A DNA stretch of 64,000 bases, taken from positions 2,604,001 through 2,668,000 of the forward strand of contig CBDBBY010000001.1 in the NCBI GenBank assembly GCA_965203215.1, in the 5' to 3' direction. This document shows, piece after piece, positions 1-9,290 of this stretch. Source of the stretch: CBDBBY01 sp965203215 (GTDB lineage Bacteria; Pseudomonadota; Alphaproteobacteria; Rhodobacterales; Rhodobacteraceae). The position numbers and the translations under genes are program-made. The notes beneath the pieces were generated by a model. It saw nothing but the letters and a program-made list of their open reading frames with translations, was not told the DNA's origin and ran no database searches. Positions within the stretch are counted from its first letter, which is position 1; each line of letters starts with the position of its first letter.

Positions 1-1498
1 CCAAAAGGAACTCCAGCCGATTCCGGCGAGCAGACGAAAAGAGACGGACCAAAAAATCAATCTGTTGATCCAAATCAGTCCCGCGGTCCGCCACGCGAAT
101 TCGGGCATTCACTACGTGTTCCAGAGGCCAGTCCGCCAACCCCCCGAGGTCGGAACCAAGTTCCTGATTGCATTCCGCTGAACTTGAATCGATTTCGTTC
201 GCCGGCCGGCCGATCCACAGGCCTCTACCGGACGCCTTGAACGCGGCGTCGCGCCCACGCCCGGCATCGCAGACAATTCCAAAACCGCCGGAGCCCCGCG
301 ATGCTTGCCGGGCGGCCTCAAAGCAGAGTTCCATGAACCGCGAAACAATCTGCGGGTCGGCGTTTCGGTCCGCCGCCATACGTTCAAATCGACCCGCTTG
401 ATCAAACGCGAACACTTTCAGGCTCGGCCATTCGGCGGAACGATTCGTCGCCCAATGAACTTGCTCCAAATCACGATCCTTGCGGAGCGCAGGCATCCGC
501 ACTCCCCGTTCTAGAAAATACTCCAACTCCGCGAGAGAAGGATACGACGGCGTGCACCCGTGACGGGAAACTGCGAGAGCGCCGCATGCATTCGCATATT
601 TGAGAGCGGTCGGCCAATCGTCTCCGCCGAGCCATCCTTTCAGAAGCCCGGCCATGAAACCGTCTCCGGCGCCCAGGACGTTGAAGACTTCGATTTCGAA
701 TCCGGGTCCTGTTTCGCCCTCGTCGAGCGTTGCCGGAATGTCCGCTCGGAACGCAACCGCGCCCATCGGCCCTCGCTTGCAGACCAGGTTCGCGGCGGTG
801 ATCTCCCTCACATTGCGAAGCGCAGACATGGTGTCCGTCGAGCCGCCGGCGATGTGAAACTCCTCTTCGGTCCCGACGATCAGATCGAACAATCCCAGCG
901 TCGACTGCAGCTTCGACGTGACTGATTCAGACGCTACGAATCTGTTTTCGCCTTCGCTGTGCCCTGCCAAACCCCAAAGATTCGGTCTGAAATCGATGTC
1001 CAGGGCGGTTTTCGTTCTGCTGTCCCGCGCGAAGCGGACAGCCTTCAGCACCGCCGCCTCCGTGACCGGGTTTGAAAGGTGGGTGCCGGTAGCGCACAAG
1101 CAGGTCGCGTCCGCGATGAATCCCGGATCAATATCGGATTCCGACAACGCCATGTCGGCGCAATTTTCCCTGTAGAACAGGAGCGGGAACGTCTTGTCGT
1201 CCCTGATCCCCAAGATGGCGAGCGCAGTCAGCCTTTCTGGATCCGTCAGTACGAAACGGGTATCGACGCCTTCGCGATTCAGCTGCTCGCGAACGAACCT
1301 CCCGAAATGCTCGTCCCCGACTCGAGTAATCAGCGCGGACCGCAGTCCGAGCCTCGCCGCCCCGGCGGCGATATTGGTCGGCGAGCCGCCGATGTATTTG
1401 CTGAAAGACGCCATGTCCTCCAAGCGGCCGCCGATTTGATCGCCGTAGAGATCGACTGAAGCGCGGCCGATGGTAATGAGGTCAATTGGTCTAGTCAC
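1..1498 (-). CDS. iolC: 5-dehydro-2-deoxygluconokinase, IolC type (partial, 3' end outside window)
   Basis: The reverse strand reads an open frame of 499 codons from a GTG at 1498 (VTRPIDLITIGRASVDLYG) to the window edge. The N-terminal ~330 residues are a PfkB/ribokinase fold: substrate-side motif YIGGSPTNIAAGAARLG near residue 35, and the C-terminal signature NVLGAGDGFMAGLLKG with the catalytic Asp of GAGD. The kinase is followed by the start of the DUF2090 aldolase-like extension found in alphaproteobacterial IolC. Full-length relatives are about 640 residues, so roughly 140 are missing. Known role: phosphorylates 5-dehydro-2-deoxy-D-gluconate in myo-inositol catabolism. The gene lies 147 bp downstream of a MIP channel on the same strand. 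Because the end is cut, downstream iol genes cannot be seen. Confidence 0.9.
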   Translation of the reverse strand, partial: MTRPIDLITIGRASVDLYGDQIGGRLEDMASFSKYIGGSPTNIAAGAARLGLRSALITRVGDEHFGRFVREQLNREGVDTRFVLTDPERLTALAILGIRDDKTFPLLFYRENCADMALSESDIDPGFIADATCLCATGTHLSNPVTEAAVLKAVRFARDSRTKTALDIDFRPNLWGLAGHSEGENRFVASESVTSKLQSTLGLFDLIVGTEEEFHIAGGSTDTMSALRNVREITAANLVCKRGPMGAVAFRADIPATLDEGETGPGFEIEVFNVLGAGDGFMAGLLKGWLGGDDWPTALKYANACGALAVSRHGCTPSYPSLAELEYFLERGVRMPALRKDRDLEQVHWATNRSAEWPSLKVFAFDQAGRFERMAADRNADPQIVSRFMELCFEAARQASRGSGGFGIVCDAGRGRDAAFKASGRGLWIGRPANEIDSSSAECNQELGSDLGGLADWPLEHVVNARIRVADRGTDLDQQIDFLVRLFSSARRNRLEFLL

Positions 1499-1645
1499 GA
1501 AGAATCATTCCGGCCAATTCGCTGGCAAGCTGCAACGACGCGCAGCTTGCGCGGTCAATCGAAGCTCCATCCCGGCGTCTCAAGTCTCGGCGCACTCCGC
1601 GGGCGGACGACCGTCGAATTCGCCGCCACTCCGTCTGTCGAGCAT

Positions 1646-2296
1646 TTATTCCTCCTCGTGCAGCCAACGCAAGAAAACCACGACAAGAACTGCCGCCGCC
1701 AGCTGAGCAACGATAAAGATGAGCGCGCTGCTCGCAGCGATGCCTGTCATCGTATCGGTCAGTACCCGGGCGATGGTGACAGCCGGGTTGGCGAATGCCC
1801 CGGAAGACGTAAAGAAATGGCCTGCGAACATATACAAGCCGACCGCGAACGGGAGCGCTTCGGGACGATGCTTGGCGCAGCAGAGTATGGTTCCGATCAG
1901 TCCGACAGTCGCGATGAACTCGCCGACCCATATGCCGCCGCCGAGGCGCGCTATCGTCGAGAGCTCGACCATTGGAAGGCCGAACATCAAATGCACGGCG
2001 AAGATGCTCAAGATTCCGCCGACGATCTGCGAGACCGCGTACATCCCGGCCGTGCTCCAAGCGATCTCCTTCCTGACGGCGAAACTCAGAGTTACCGCCG
2101 GATTGAAATGCGCTCCTGAAGTGGACCCGAACAGCAGTATCATCACCGCCAGAACGGCTCCGACGGACAGCGCCATGCAAAGCAGCGAGAACGCGTTGTC
2201 GCTGACCGCCAGCCGCTCCATCGTGGCTCCGGTCCCGACGGTCGCGGAGACAAGAAAAAAAGTGCCGAGCAGTTCGGACATCAGTTTGCGTGTCAT
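1646..2296 (-). CDS. MIP/aquaporin family channel, AqpS-like
   Basis: 216 residues, hydrophobic throughout, with six predicted membrane segments and the two half-helix motifs of the MIP family: HFNPAVT (NPA at residues 65-67) and FANPAVT (NPA at 170-172). These channels conduct water or small neutral solutes such as glycerol or arsenite across the inner membrane. The selectivity-filter Arg that normally follows the second NPA is Val here (NPAVTIAR), as I recall from alphaproteobacterial AqpS-type channels rather than classical aquaporins. Start: ATG with an AAGGGAC element just upstream. It precedes iolC on the same strand, so co-transcription is possible, but the 147 bp gap leaves this open. 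The substrate is not decided by the sequence. Confidence 0.88.
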   Translation of the reverse strand: MTRKLMSELLGTFFLVSATVGTGATMERLAVSDNAFSLLCMALSVGAVLAVMILLFGSTSGAHFNPAVTLSFAVRKEIAWSTAGMYAVSQIVGGILSIFAVHLMFGLPMVELSTIARLGGGIWVGEFIATVGLIGTILCCAKHRPEALPFAVGLYMFAGHFFTSSGAFANPAVTIARVLTDTMTGIAASSALIFIVAQLAAAVLVVVFLRWLHEEE

Positions 2297-2701
2297 TTCT
2301 TTGTCCCTTGCAACAAATCGCAGTGTCGTCCGCTTTCGATTTCTTGTCGGCGTTCTGTTCAGCCCGGCCCTGATCGCGGCGACCGCCCGTCCGCCCGATC
2401 GTCAATCCTGTCCGCAGGCCGCCGAAGTTCGCAGCGTAGCCGAATTGCGGACATGTTTCGAGAATTTTCGTCCGCTCCGGATGCGAAAAATTGCGCCCCG
2501 TGCTGTCCTCATAAAGCCTTCGATCGCCCAGTTTGGACGACGAGGCGCTGCGCGCCGTTTTTTGGTCGGCGCAATCGAATGCGCGGCATTGGCCCCATGG
2601 CGCCGATTCAAGCCGCAGCTTGAAGTCGCAAATCGCCTGAGTTAGTTGAAAGAAGCAAATTCCTGTGCGTCGGATCAAACGTGGAGTCAGAGGAATCCAC
2701 A
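2297..2701. other. Intergenic region between divergent MIP channel and mocD-like genes
   Basis: About 400 bases separating two divergent genes, so it should hold both promoters. I see no convincing coding sequence and no strong hairpin; the short frames here lack ribosome sites and resemble nothing. The last bases carry AGAGGA, the ribosome site for the gene starting at 2702. Confidence 0.5.
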
Positions 2702-3781
2702 ATGAAAAGGCTCGCCAAACGCGATTACAGCCTATTGGGCGCCGAAGGCAAATCAGCCGTGGAGAAAGGCCTTGCCGCCGCGGAATGGTACCACACGGAT
2801 ATCCCGCGAAAGCTGATGAAGGAGCTGATGAAGCGGACCGACAGATATGCGATCCGCGATACAGCCGTTTGGCTGGGTTCTCTGCTCCTGTTCGCGGGAA
2901 TTGCCGTCTACCTTTGGCCTTCCTGGTGGTCCGCGCCGTTCTGGCTGGCTTACGGCGTGCTGTACGGTTCCGCCGGGGATTCGCGCTGGCATGAATGCGG
3001 ACACGGCACGGCTTTCAAGACGCAATGGATGAACGAGGCGGTCTATCAGATCGCTTGCTTCATGATTTTCAGGAATCCGACGACTTGGCGATGGAGCCAT
3101 ACTCGCCACCACACGGATACGATCATCGTGGGGCGCGATCCTGAGATCGCCGTCATGCGGCCTCCAGCCATGCGCAGAATCATTCTCAACTTTTTCGGCG
3201 TCGTCGACACGCTGAACGGCATCCAGCGAATGCTGATTCATTGCACGGGCCGCCTGCATCCCGAAGAGGCGACGTATGTGCCGAAGGAGGAAGCGCGCAA
3301 GGCGATTCTGGTGTCGCGGATTTGGGCGGCCATCTACGCGGCGACCGCGGTCGCTGCCGTATCCATGAATTCGATCTTGCCGTTCATGCTGATCGGCCTT
3401 CCCAGATTCTACGGCGCATGGCATCACGTCATGACGGGAGTCCTGCAGCACGGCGGCTTGGCCGACGACGTTCTTGACCACCGCCTGAACTCGCGCACGG
3501 TCCACATGAATCCGATCAGCAGATTCGTCTATTGGAACATGAATTACCATGTGGAGCATCACATGTTCCCGATGGTTCCCTATCATGCGCTCCCCAAGCT
3601 GCATGAGCTGATCAAGCACGATCTGCCAGAGGCCGACACTTCGATGTGGACCGCGTTCAAAGGCATGTGGCCGGTGATTAAGAGACAACTCAAATACGAG
3701 GATGTATTCCTGGTTCGGAAGCTTCCTCCGACAGCCAGCCCCTACAAGGCCGAACTGCACGACTTAATTCAACCATCCTGA
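2702..3781 (+). CDS. Membrane di-iron fatty acid desaturase/hydroxylase family, MocD-like
   Basis: 359 residues. The three histidine boxes of membrane-bound di-iron oxygenases are present: HECGHGT near 97, HTRHH near 133 and HVEHH near 283, with hydrophobic segments around residues 55-90 and 205-240. Known family role: O2-dependent hydroxylation, desaturation or demethylation; in rhizobia the MocD member acts with a Rieske ferredoxin on the rhizopine 3-O-methyl-scyllo-inosamine. A longer frame opens at a GTG at 2681, but AGAGGA (2689-2694) sits 7 bases before the ATG at 2702, so that start is preferred. A MocE-like Rieske gene follows 17 bp later. The family assignment is firm; the substrate is inferred from the partner gene and nearby iolC. 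Confidence 0.82.
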   Translation: MKRLAKRDYSLLGAEGKSAVEKGLAAAEWYHTDIPRKLMKELMKRTDRYAIRDTAVWLGSLLLFAGIAVYLWPSWWSAPFWLAYGVLYGSAGDSRWHECGHGTAFKTQWMNEAVYQIACFMIFRNPTTWRWSHTRHHTDTIIVGRDPEIAVMRPPAMRRIILNFFGVVDTLNGIQRMLIHCTGRLHPEEATYVPKEEARKAILVSRIWAAIYAATAVAAVSMNSILPFMLIGLPRFYGAWHHVMTGVLQHGGLADDVLDHRLNSRTVHMNPISRFVYWNMNYHVEHHMFPMVPYHALPKLHELIKHDLPEADTSMWTAFKGMWPVIKRQLKYEDVFLVRKLPPTASPYKAELHDLIQPS

Positions 3782-3798
3782 CAACTTGGAGATTCAAG

Positions 3799-4110
3799 AT
3801 GCCGCAATGGGTAGACGTCTGCTCGCCCTCTGAAATCGACGAAGAAGACCTGGTGCGTTTCGATCACGGGGATCGCACTTTTGCTGTCTACCGCTCCGCA
3901 GACAACGAATATTTCTGCACCGACGGCTTGTGCACGCACGAGCAAGTTCACTTGGCCGACGGCTTGGTGATGGACAACATCATCGAATGCCCGAAGCATA
4001 ACGGCAGGTTCGACTACCGCACCGGCGAAGCCAAAGGCGCGCCTGTTTGCGTTGACCTGAACACCTATCCGGCCAAAATTGAGAACGGCAGGGTGCTTAT
4101 CCAAATCTGA
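3799..4110 (+). CDS. Rieske [2Fe-2S] ferredoxin, MocE-like
   Basis: 103 residues forming one Rieske domain. The cluster ligands are visible: CTH (C45, H47) and CPKH (C64, H67). It is soluble, with no signal peptide or membrane helix, as expected of an electron carrier to an oxygenase. A GGAG element lies upstream of the ATG. It follows the MocD-like di-iron oxygenase by 17 bp in the same direction, so the two probably form an oxygenase-ferredoxin pair. The reductase partner (MocF in rhizobia) is not adjacent and would have to be elsewhere. Function as ferredoxin is well supported; rhizopine use is inference. Confidence 0.85.
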   Translation: MPQWVDVCSPSEIDEEDLVRFDHGDRTFAVYRSADNEYFCTDGLCTHEQVHLADGLVMDNIIECPKHNGRFDYRTGEAKGAPVCVDLNTYPAKIENGRVLIQI

Positions 4111-4216
4111 TCCCGATCATCGCCGAAGAACCAGCGGAGCTATGGTCGATCCGTCACCGAGCATCGGCGCTGATTCGACGGCCCTGAGCGCTCTTCAATG
4201 AAGCGGAGCCAAACGC

Positions 4217-5320
4217 ATGTCATTCAACACTTTCGGCAGGATGTTCCGGTTCACGACCTGGGGCGAAAGCCATGGAGAGGCCATCGGCGTTGTCGTCGAC
4301 GGTTGCCCGCCGAATATCCCGCTCGAACCGGCCATGCTCCAAAGGTGGATGGACAAGCGCAAGCCGGGCAAGAATCGTTACACATCGCAGCGTCGGGAAG
4401 CCGATGAAGTTGAAATCATCTCAGGCGTGTTCGAGGGACGGACGACGGGCACGCCGATTCAGATATTGATCAGGAATACGGACCACCGCTCCAAGGACTA
4501 CGACGAGATCAAAGAGAAATTCAGGCCCGGGCATGCCGACATCACCTACTGGCAAAAATACGGAATCCGGGACTACAGGGGCAGCGGACGCGCCTCCGCC
4601 CGCGAGACCGCTTCTCGGGTCGCGGCCGGCGGCGTCGCGAGGGAGGTGATCAACTGCCTTGCGCCGGGAGCCGCGATCAAGGGCAGCATGATTCAAATGG
4701 GCTCGCATCGCATCGATTCCGGCGAATTCGATGAGGACGAGATCGACCGGAACGAATTCTGGTGCCCGTCGAAAGAGTCCGCGTCTGCATGGGCCGGTGT
4801 TCTGGACAAAGCGCGCAAGAGCGGCGACTCCCTCGGCGCAATAATCGAAATCAGGGCCAATGGCGTTCCGCCCGGCCTGGGAGCGCCGGTCTACGGCAAG
4901 CTGGATGCGGATTTGGCAGCAGGCATGATGTCGATCAACGCTGTGAAAGGCGTTGAAATCGGGGTGGGCATGCGATCCGCCGAACTGGCAGGCAGCGAAA
5001 ACGCCGACGAGATCGAATGTTCCGACGGGACGATCAGCTTCAATTCAAACAATGCCGGCGGCGTGCTCGGCGGCATATCCACCGGGCAGGAGATCGTGGT
5101 CCGTTTCGCGGTCAAACCGACCTCCTCGATCCTGACTCCGAAGCGGACGATCCGAAAAGACGGCGCGACAACCGACATCCGGACGAAAGGCCGTCACGAT
5201 CCGTGCGTCGGCATCCGGGCCGTGCCGGTGGGGGAAGCCATGACCGCATGCATCATAGCGGACCATCTGCTTATGGACAGAGCGCAAACCGGCGGAAACA
5301 GGGGGCGTATCGGCCCCTGA
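4217..5320 (+). CDS. aroC: Chorismate synthase
   Basis: 367 residues, the normal family length. The N-terminus NTFGRMFRFTTWGESHGEAI and the conserved motifs RPGHAD, YRGSGRASARETASRVAAGG and the C-terminal GRHDPCVGIRAVPV are all present. The enzyme converts EPSP to chorismate using reduced FMN, the last step of the shikimate pathway, in the cytoplasm. Start: ATG with CGGAG upstream. It lies 106 bp after the mocDE-like pair with no obvious functional tie. A strong hairpin at 5376-5414 lies past the stop. Assignment is essentially certain. Confidence 0.97.
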   Translation: MSFNTFGRMFRFTTWGESHGEAIGVVVDGCPPNIPLEPAMLQRWMDKRKPGKNRYTSQRREADEVEIISGVFEGRTTGTPIQILIRNTDHRSKDYDEIKEKFRPGHADITYWQKYGIRDYRGSGRASARETASRVAAGGVAREVINCLAPGAAIKGSMIQMGSHRIDSGEFDEDEIDRNEFWCPSKESASAWAGVLDKARKSGDSLGAIIEIRANGVPPGLGAPVYGKLDADLAAGMMSINAVKGVEIGVGMRSAELAGSENADEIECSDGTISFNSNNAGGVLGGISTGQEIVVRFAVKPTSSILTPKRTIRKDGATTDIRTKGRHDPCVGIRAVPVGEAMTACIIADHLLMDRAQTGGNRGRIGP

Positions 5321-5375
5321 CGCGCACGAGCCTGGCGCCAAAGTTCTGGTCGGCAATTTAAGCAACTCGATACAT

Positions 5376-5414
5376 GGCAACGCTCGGCGTTCCATCGGAA
5401 TGCCGAGCGTTGCC
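5376..5414. terminator. Long perfect hairpin between convergent aroC and HU gene
   Basis: Arms 5376-5393 and 5397-5414 pair over 18 positions with one G-U/A-C exception and a 3-base loop. There is no T-run on either side, so this is not a textbook intrinsic terminator. Its position 55 bp past the aroC stop, facing the 3' end of the HU gene, suggests a bidirectional transcript end or mRNA-stabilising hairpin. Confidence 0.55.
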
Positions 5415-5546
5415 CCAAGATCCCGTTTCTGAAGGGCTGATTGCGGACGGCTGTCGCTTCGGCCAGGACCAGCGCGGTTGTCTGAAACGCCGGGGAAAAC
5501 GCTGCACCGATCCAGATCGGCGCAGGCTTGAATTAGTTTTCGCGCT

Positions 5547-5834
5547 TCAATTGAGAGCGTCTTTAAGCACCTTGGAGAACGACACCTTCGGAACGCGGTG
5601 AGCAGCCTTCAGCATCGTCTCGCCGGTCCTTGGATTTCGGACCGTGCCTTCCGGGCGTTCTCTGCTTTCAATCTTTCCAATACCGGGAATCACGACCGAT
5701 CTCCCAGCCGCGCATTCATCTGCGACGATTGTTGAAAGCGCCGAAAGCACGCTGTCGGCGTCCTTTTTCGTGACATTCGTTTCACCAGCAATTCGGCTTA
5801 GGAGTTCGGTCTTCGGCATTGGTCGCTGAGCCAT
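5547..5834 (-). CDS. HU/IHF family DNA-binding protein
   Basis: 95 residues with the bacterial histone-like fold: helices (KTELLSRIAGETNVTKKDADSVLSAL), the GRSVVIPGIGKIESRERP turn and the RNPRTGE beta-arm tip that intercalates into DNA. The variant PGIGKI and the long N-terminus (MAQRPMPKTEL) differ from canonical HU, so it may be an accessory HU paralogue. Start: ATG preceded by AAAGGAATCTGAC. Monocistronic, convergent with aroC. The role is nucleoid packaging; specific partners cannot be read. Confidence 0.9.
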   Translation of the reverse strand: MAQRPMPKTELLSRIAGETNVTKKDADSVLSALSTIVADECAAGRSVVIPGIGKIESRERPEGTVRNPRTGETMLKAAHRVPKVSFSKVLKDALN

Positions 5835-5990
5835 GTCAGATTCCTTTCAGATACGGTTATTACGCTAATATGCGCAGGAGCGATGCTCTAACGAATTGTA
5901 TCGAATAATTGAAGTACTCTCTACAAATTTGTGATAAGCGTCGCAAAAAAAATTCATGCGCCGCGGTCAGACTGAGCGGCGCGATTCAAG

Positions 5991-7472
5991 CTACCGGAAT
6001 GCGGGCTCGTCGAAACTCCGCAGCTTTCGGGAATGCAGATGATCCATCGGCATGTCGCGAAGCGATTCAAGCGCCCTGATTCCAATTCGAAGATGCTTGC
6101 TGATCTGTCTTCGATAGAAGTCGTTGGCCATGCCCGGAAGCTTCAGTTCCCCATGCAGAGGCTTGTCCGATACGCAAAGCAACGTGCCGTAGGGCACTCG
6201 GAAACGGTAGCCGTTCGCAGCAACCGTGGCGGATTCCATGTCAAGGGCGATCGCGCGGGCCTGCGAGAGGCGGTCCCAGTATCGCGAGTGCGCGCAAAGC
6301 TCCCAATTGCGGTCGGCGGTCGATGCGACCGTTCCGGTCCGCATGATGCCCTTCAGTTCGTACCCTTCGTATTCCGTAACTTCGGCCACCGAAAGCTCGA
6401 GCGCTTTCTGGACCTCGGCCAGAGCCGGCACCGGAACCCAGATCGGCAGATCCTCGTCGAGCACGCCGTCTATCCGAAGATATGCGTGCGCAAGCACGTA
6501 GTCTCCCAGTTTCTGCTTCGGCTGCAATCCCGCGCAGTGCCCCACCATGAGCCACGCATGCGGCCGCAAAACGGCGACGTGATCGGTCGCCGTTTTGGCG
6601 TTCGACGGGCCGATGCCGATGTTGACAAGCGAGATTCCCGATCTGTCGGGCCGTGTCAAATGATAAGCCGGCATCTGCGGAAGCATGTAATCGCCCAGAA
6701 ACCCTTCCGACGGATCCGTGACCACGCGGTCGCCGGGCGTGATCAAGGACTCGTACCCCGAATTCGGATCAGCCAGCGATTTCCGCGCGTAAGCTTCGAA
6801 TTCGTCCACGTAATACTGGTAATTCGTGAACAGAATGAACGACTGGAAGTGCTCCGCGCTCGTGGCGGTGTAATGCTTGAGCCGCGCAAGCGAGTAATCG
6901 ACGCGCTGAGCGGAAAACGGCGCGAGGGGTTTCGTTCCGTCCGGCTGCCTGAATTTTTGGCAGTTTACGATCTCATCATGCGTATTGACCAGATCCGGCA
7001 CGTCGAACACGTCCCGCAGCGAAAACATCAGCCCGCCCGGCCGGAAGGCCTGGCTCGGATCGTTCTTCAAGGCGAAATGCAGCGGTATCGGTGTCGCCGA
7101 GTATCCGATCCGGACCGGATTGCCGTGGTTGCTGATCAGCAATTCGATCTGCTTTTCCAGATAATGGCCGAATATGTCGGGACGGGTGATGGTGGCGGCG
7201 TATTCGCCCGGTTCGTTCACATGGCCGTAGGCGAGCCGGCTGTCGACGTTCTCGTACGACGCCGCCTCGAAGCGAACCTCCGGATAGAACGCCCTGTAGC
7301 GGCGGTTGCGGACATTGGACGTCGTCGGATCGGTGTATTTCGCGCGAAGGAAGTCCGACGCCGAATCGTAAAGAGACTTCAGCTGCGCGACGGCATCCGC
7401 AGGATTCGTGAAAACTTCATGACCCGGATCGTGCGGGCACGAGACCGGAATATTGTCTGGAGCATTGAGCAA
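5991..7472 (-). CDS. amn: AMP nucleosidase
   Basis: 493 residues, the length of full AMP nucleosidases, which carry an N-terminal regulatory domain and a C-terminal nucleoside-phosphorylase-like catalytic domain. The catalytic half contains ISLVNIGIGPSNAKTATDHV, LRPHAWLMVGHCAGL and DMESATVAANGYRFRVPYGT, typical of the family. The reaction splits AMP into adenine and ribose 5-phosphate. The start is a TTG 3 bases after the adenine deaminase stop, with GAGGACTGACC as ribosome site. The adjacent deaminase would take the released adenine to hypoxanthine, so the two form a purine turnover pair. Confidence 0.93.
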   Translation of the reverse strand: MLNAPDNIPVSCPHDPGHEVFTNPADAVAQLKSLYDSASDFLRAKYTDPTTSNVRNRRYRAFYPEVRFEAASYENVDSRLAYGHVNEPGEYAATITRPDIFGHYLEKQIELLISNHGNPVRIGYSATPIPLHFALKNDPSQAFRPGGLMFSLRDVFDVPDLVNTHDEIVNCQKFRQPDGTKPLAPFSAQRVDYSLARLKHYTATSAEHFQSFILFTNYQYYVDEFEAYARKSLADPNSGYESLITPGDRVVTDPSEGFLGDYMLPQMPAYHLTRPDRSGISLVNIGIGPSNAKTATDHVAVLRPHAWLMVGHCAGLQPKQKLGDYVLAHAYLRIDGVLDEDLPIWVPVPALAEVQKALELSVAEVTEYEGYELKGIMRTGTVASTADRNWELCAHSRYWDRLSQARAIALDMESATVAANGYRFRVPYGTLLCVSDKPLHGELKLPGMANDFYRRQISKHLRIGIRALESLRDMPMDHLHSRKLRSFDEPAFR

Positions 7473-7475
7473 AGG

Positions 7476-9290
7476 TCAGTCCTCGCTGAACAAAGGAACA
7501 AACTCGAATCGGGTCGCGTCGACAAGTCCGAGATCGGAAATTCGCAACTCCGGTATCACGACCAAAGCGAGCAAGGAATGCTGCATGAAGGCGTTGTTCA
7601 AAGTGCATCCGCATTCGGCGATCGCCGCATTGACCTTCCCCATCGCCGCCGCGATGCCTTCGGCAGGCTCGTTCGACATCAATCCGGCAACGGGAAGCGG
7701 GAGCGAAGCGATTTCAGAACCGTCCTTCCAGATTGAAACCCCGCCTCCGATCTCTTTCAGGCGCATCGCCGCATCGGACATGTGATGCCTGTCCGTGCCG
7801 ACGACAATGACATTGTGGCTGTCATGCGCCACCGTCGAGGCAACAGCCATGCGCCCTCGATATCCGAATCCGCCGACCAAGCCGTTCACGACCCGGCCCG
7901 TTCCGCCATGCCGCTCGACGACAGCCACTTGGCAAACATCCTTGGATTCGTCGCTTTCGATGCAACCGCCCTTCGGACTCAGTTCGACCGCCATCTTCTT
8001 TGTCGGAGCCTGATTTTCCACGACTCCGATGACGTTCGCTCGGACGGGCGAGCTGTTTTCAGGCGCCGCGATCTCGAAATCGCGGCTCGCGAGATCTCTG
8101 CCGAATTGGACGGAATTGACGGCGGCGGCGGGCCAATCCAAGCCGGGCATGGCGCAAAGCAGTTCGCCGGATTCCGCGAGCGTCCTCCCCCGGCACACGA
8201 CTCTTTGCACGGGCAGAGCTTTCAAGTCCGAGGTGAAGAAAAAGTCGGCTCTGCGACCCGGAGCAATCGATCCGAGTTCTCTTTCCAGACCGAAATGGGT
8301 CGCCGTGTTCACGGTCGCCATCTGCAGCGCAACCAGCGGATCGCAGCCGCATTCGATCGCATGCCGCACGACCCGGTTCATGTGGCCGTCGTGCACGAGC
8401 GTGCCCGGATGGCAGTCGTCGGTGCAGAGAATGAAATTGCGCGAATCAAGCCCGCGCTCGGTTATCGCGGCGATCTGGCTTTCGACATCGTACCAAGCGG
8501 AGCCGAGACGCAGCATGGCGCGCATGCCTTGCCGAGAACGCGCAATGGCGTCCACCTCCCTCGTGCCTTCATGGTCGTCCGCCGCGCCGCCGGCCGCATA
8601 GGCATGGAACGCGGATCCGAGATCGGGCGAGGCGTAATGCCCGCCGACAGTCTTGCCCGCCGCCATGGTTTTCGCCATCGTTGAAAGCGGGCGGCGATCG
8701 CCTGCGATCACGCCGCTGAAATTCATCATCTCGCCGAGGCCGATGATATTCGGCCACGCCATCGCTTCTTCGACGTCCTCGGAGGAAATCGTCGCGCCCG
8801 GGGTCTCGAGGCCCGGAGCTGACGGAACGCAGGACGGCATCTGCACGAACATGTTGACGGGCTGAAGCGCCGCCTCGTCGTGCATGAGTCTGACTCCCGC
8901 CAATCCGAGGACGTTGGCAATTTCGTGAGGATCGACAAACATCGTGGTCGTCCCGTGCGGAACGACTGCTTCGGCGAAGCGCGCAGGGGTCAGCATTCCG
9001 GATTCGATATGCATATGTCCGTCGCACAGTCCGGGGACGACAAACATCCCGTCGGCGTCAATGACCTCGGTCCGATCGCCGATGCAGTGCCTCGCGTCCG
9101 GGCCGCAATAGGCGAACCGTCCATTCGATACGGCTATATCGTGGTTGCGAAGAATTTCCCGGGATTGAACATTGACCCACGCCCCGCCGCGAACGACCAG
9201 ATCTGCAGGCTCGCGCCCCGCCGCGACCGCGATCAAGCGAGGGGCAACCGATTGCCATGTCTGAATGTCGGGGGAACTGGTCATAGTCAT
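7476..9290 (-). CDS. ade: Adenine deaminase
   Basis: 604 residues, the usual length of the amidohydrolase-type AdeC enzyme. Metal-binding motif DGHMHIESG near residue 90, VDPHEIANVLG, and the C-terminal adenine deaminase domain with GCIESDES and GHNVIVVGTD-like sequence (VAHDSHNVIVVGTD) are visible. It converts adenine to hypoxanthine and ammonia in the cytoplasm. The start is ATG ACT ATG at 9290; the second ATG is equally possible. It is the upstream member of the ade-amn pair (3 bases apart), consistent with translational coupling. Confidence 0.93.
   Translation of the reverse strand: MTMTSSPDIQTWQSVAPRLIAVAAGREPADLVVRGGAWVNVQSREILRNHDIAVSNGRFAYCGPDARHCIGDRTEVIDADGMFVVPGLCDGHMHIESGMLTPARFAEAVVPHGTTTMFVDPHEIANVLGLAGVRLMHDEAALQPVNMFVQMPSCVPSAPGLETPGATISSEDVEEAMAWPNIIGLGEMMNFSGVIAGDRRPLSTMAKTMAAGKTVGGHYASPDLGSAFHAYAAGGAADDHEGTREVDAIARSRQGMRAMLRLGSAWYDVESQIAAITERGLDSRNFILCTDDCHPGTLVHDGHMNRVVRHAIECGCDPLVALQMATVNTATHFGLERELGSIAPGRRADFFFTSDLKALPVQRVVCRGRTLAESGELLCAMPGLDWPAAAVNSVQFGRDLASRDFEIAAPENSSPVRANVIGVVENQAPTKKMAVELSPKGGCIESDESKDVCQVAVVERHGGTGRVVNGLVGGFGYRGRMAVASTVAHDSHNVIVVGTDRHHMSDAAMRLKEIGGGVSIWKDGSEIASLPLPVAGLMSNEPAEGIAAAMGKVNAAIAECGCTLNNAFMQHSLLALVVIPELRISDLGLVDATRFEFVPLFSED

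Noticed and set aside
1491..2702. 403-codon minus-strand frame
   Set aside because: Overlaps the MIP channel in another frame and has Arg-rich, low-complexity translation.
6033..7736. 567-codon open frame on the plus strand
   Set aside because: Antisense shadow of amn and the end of ade, produced by high GC.
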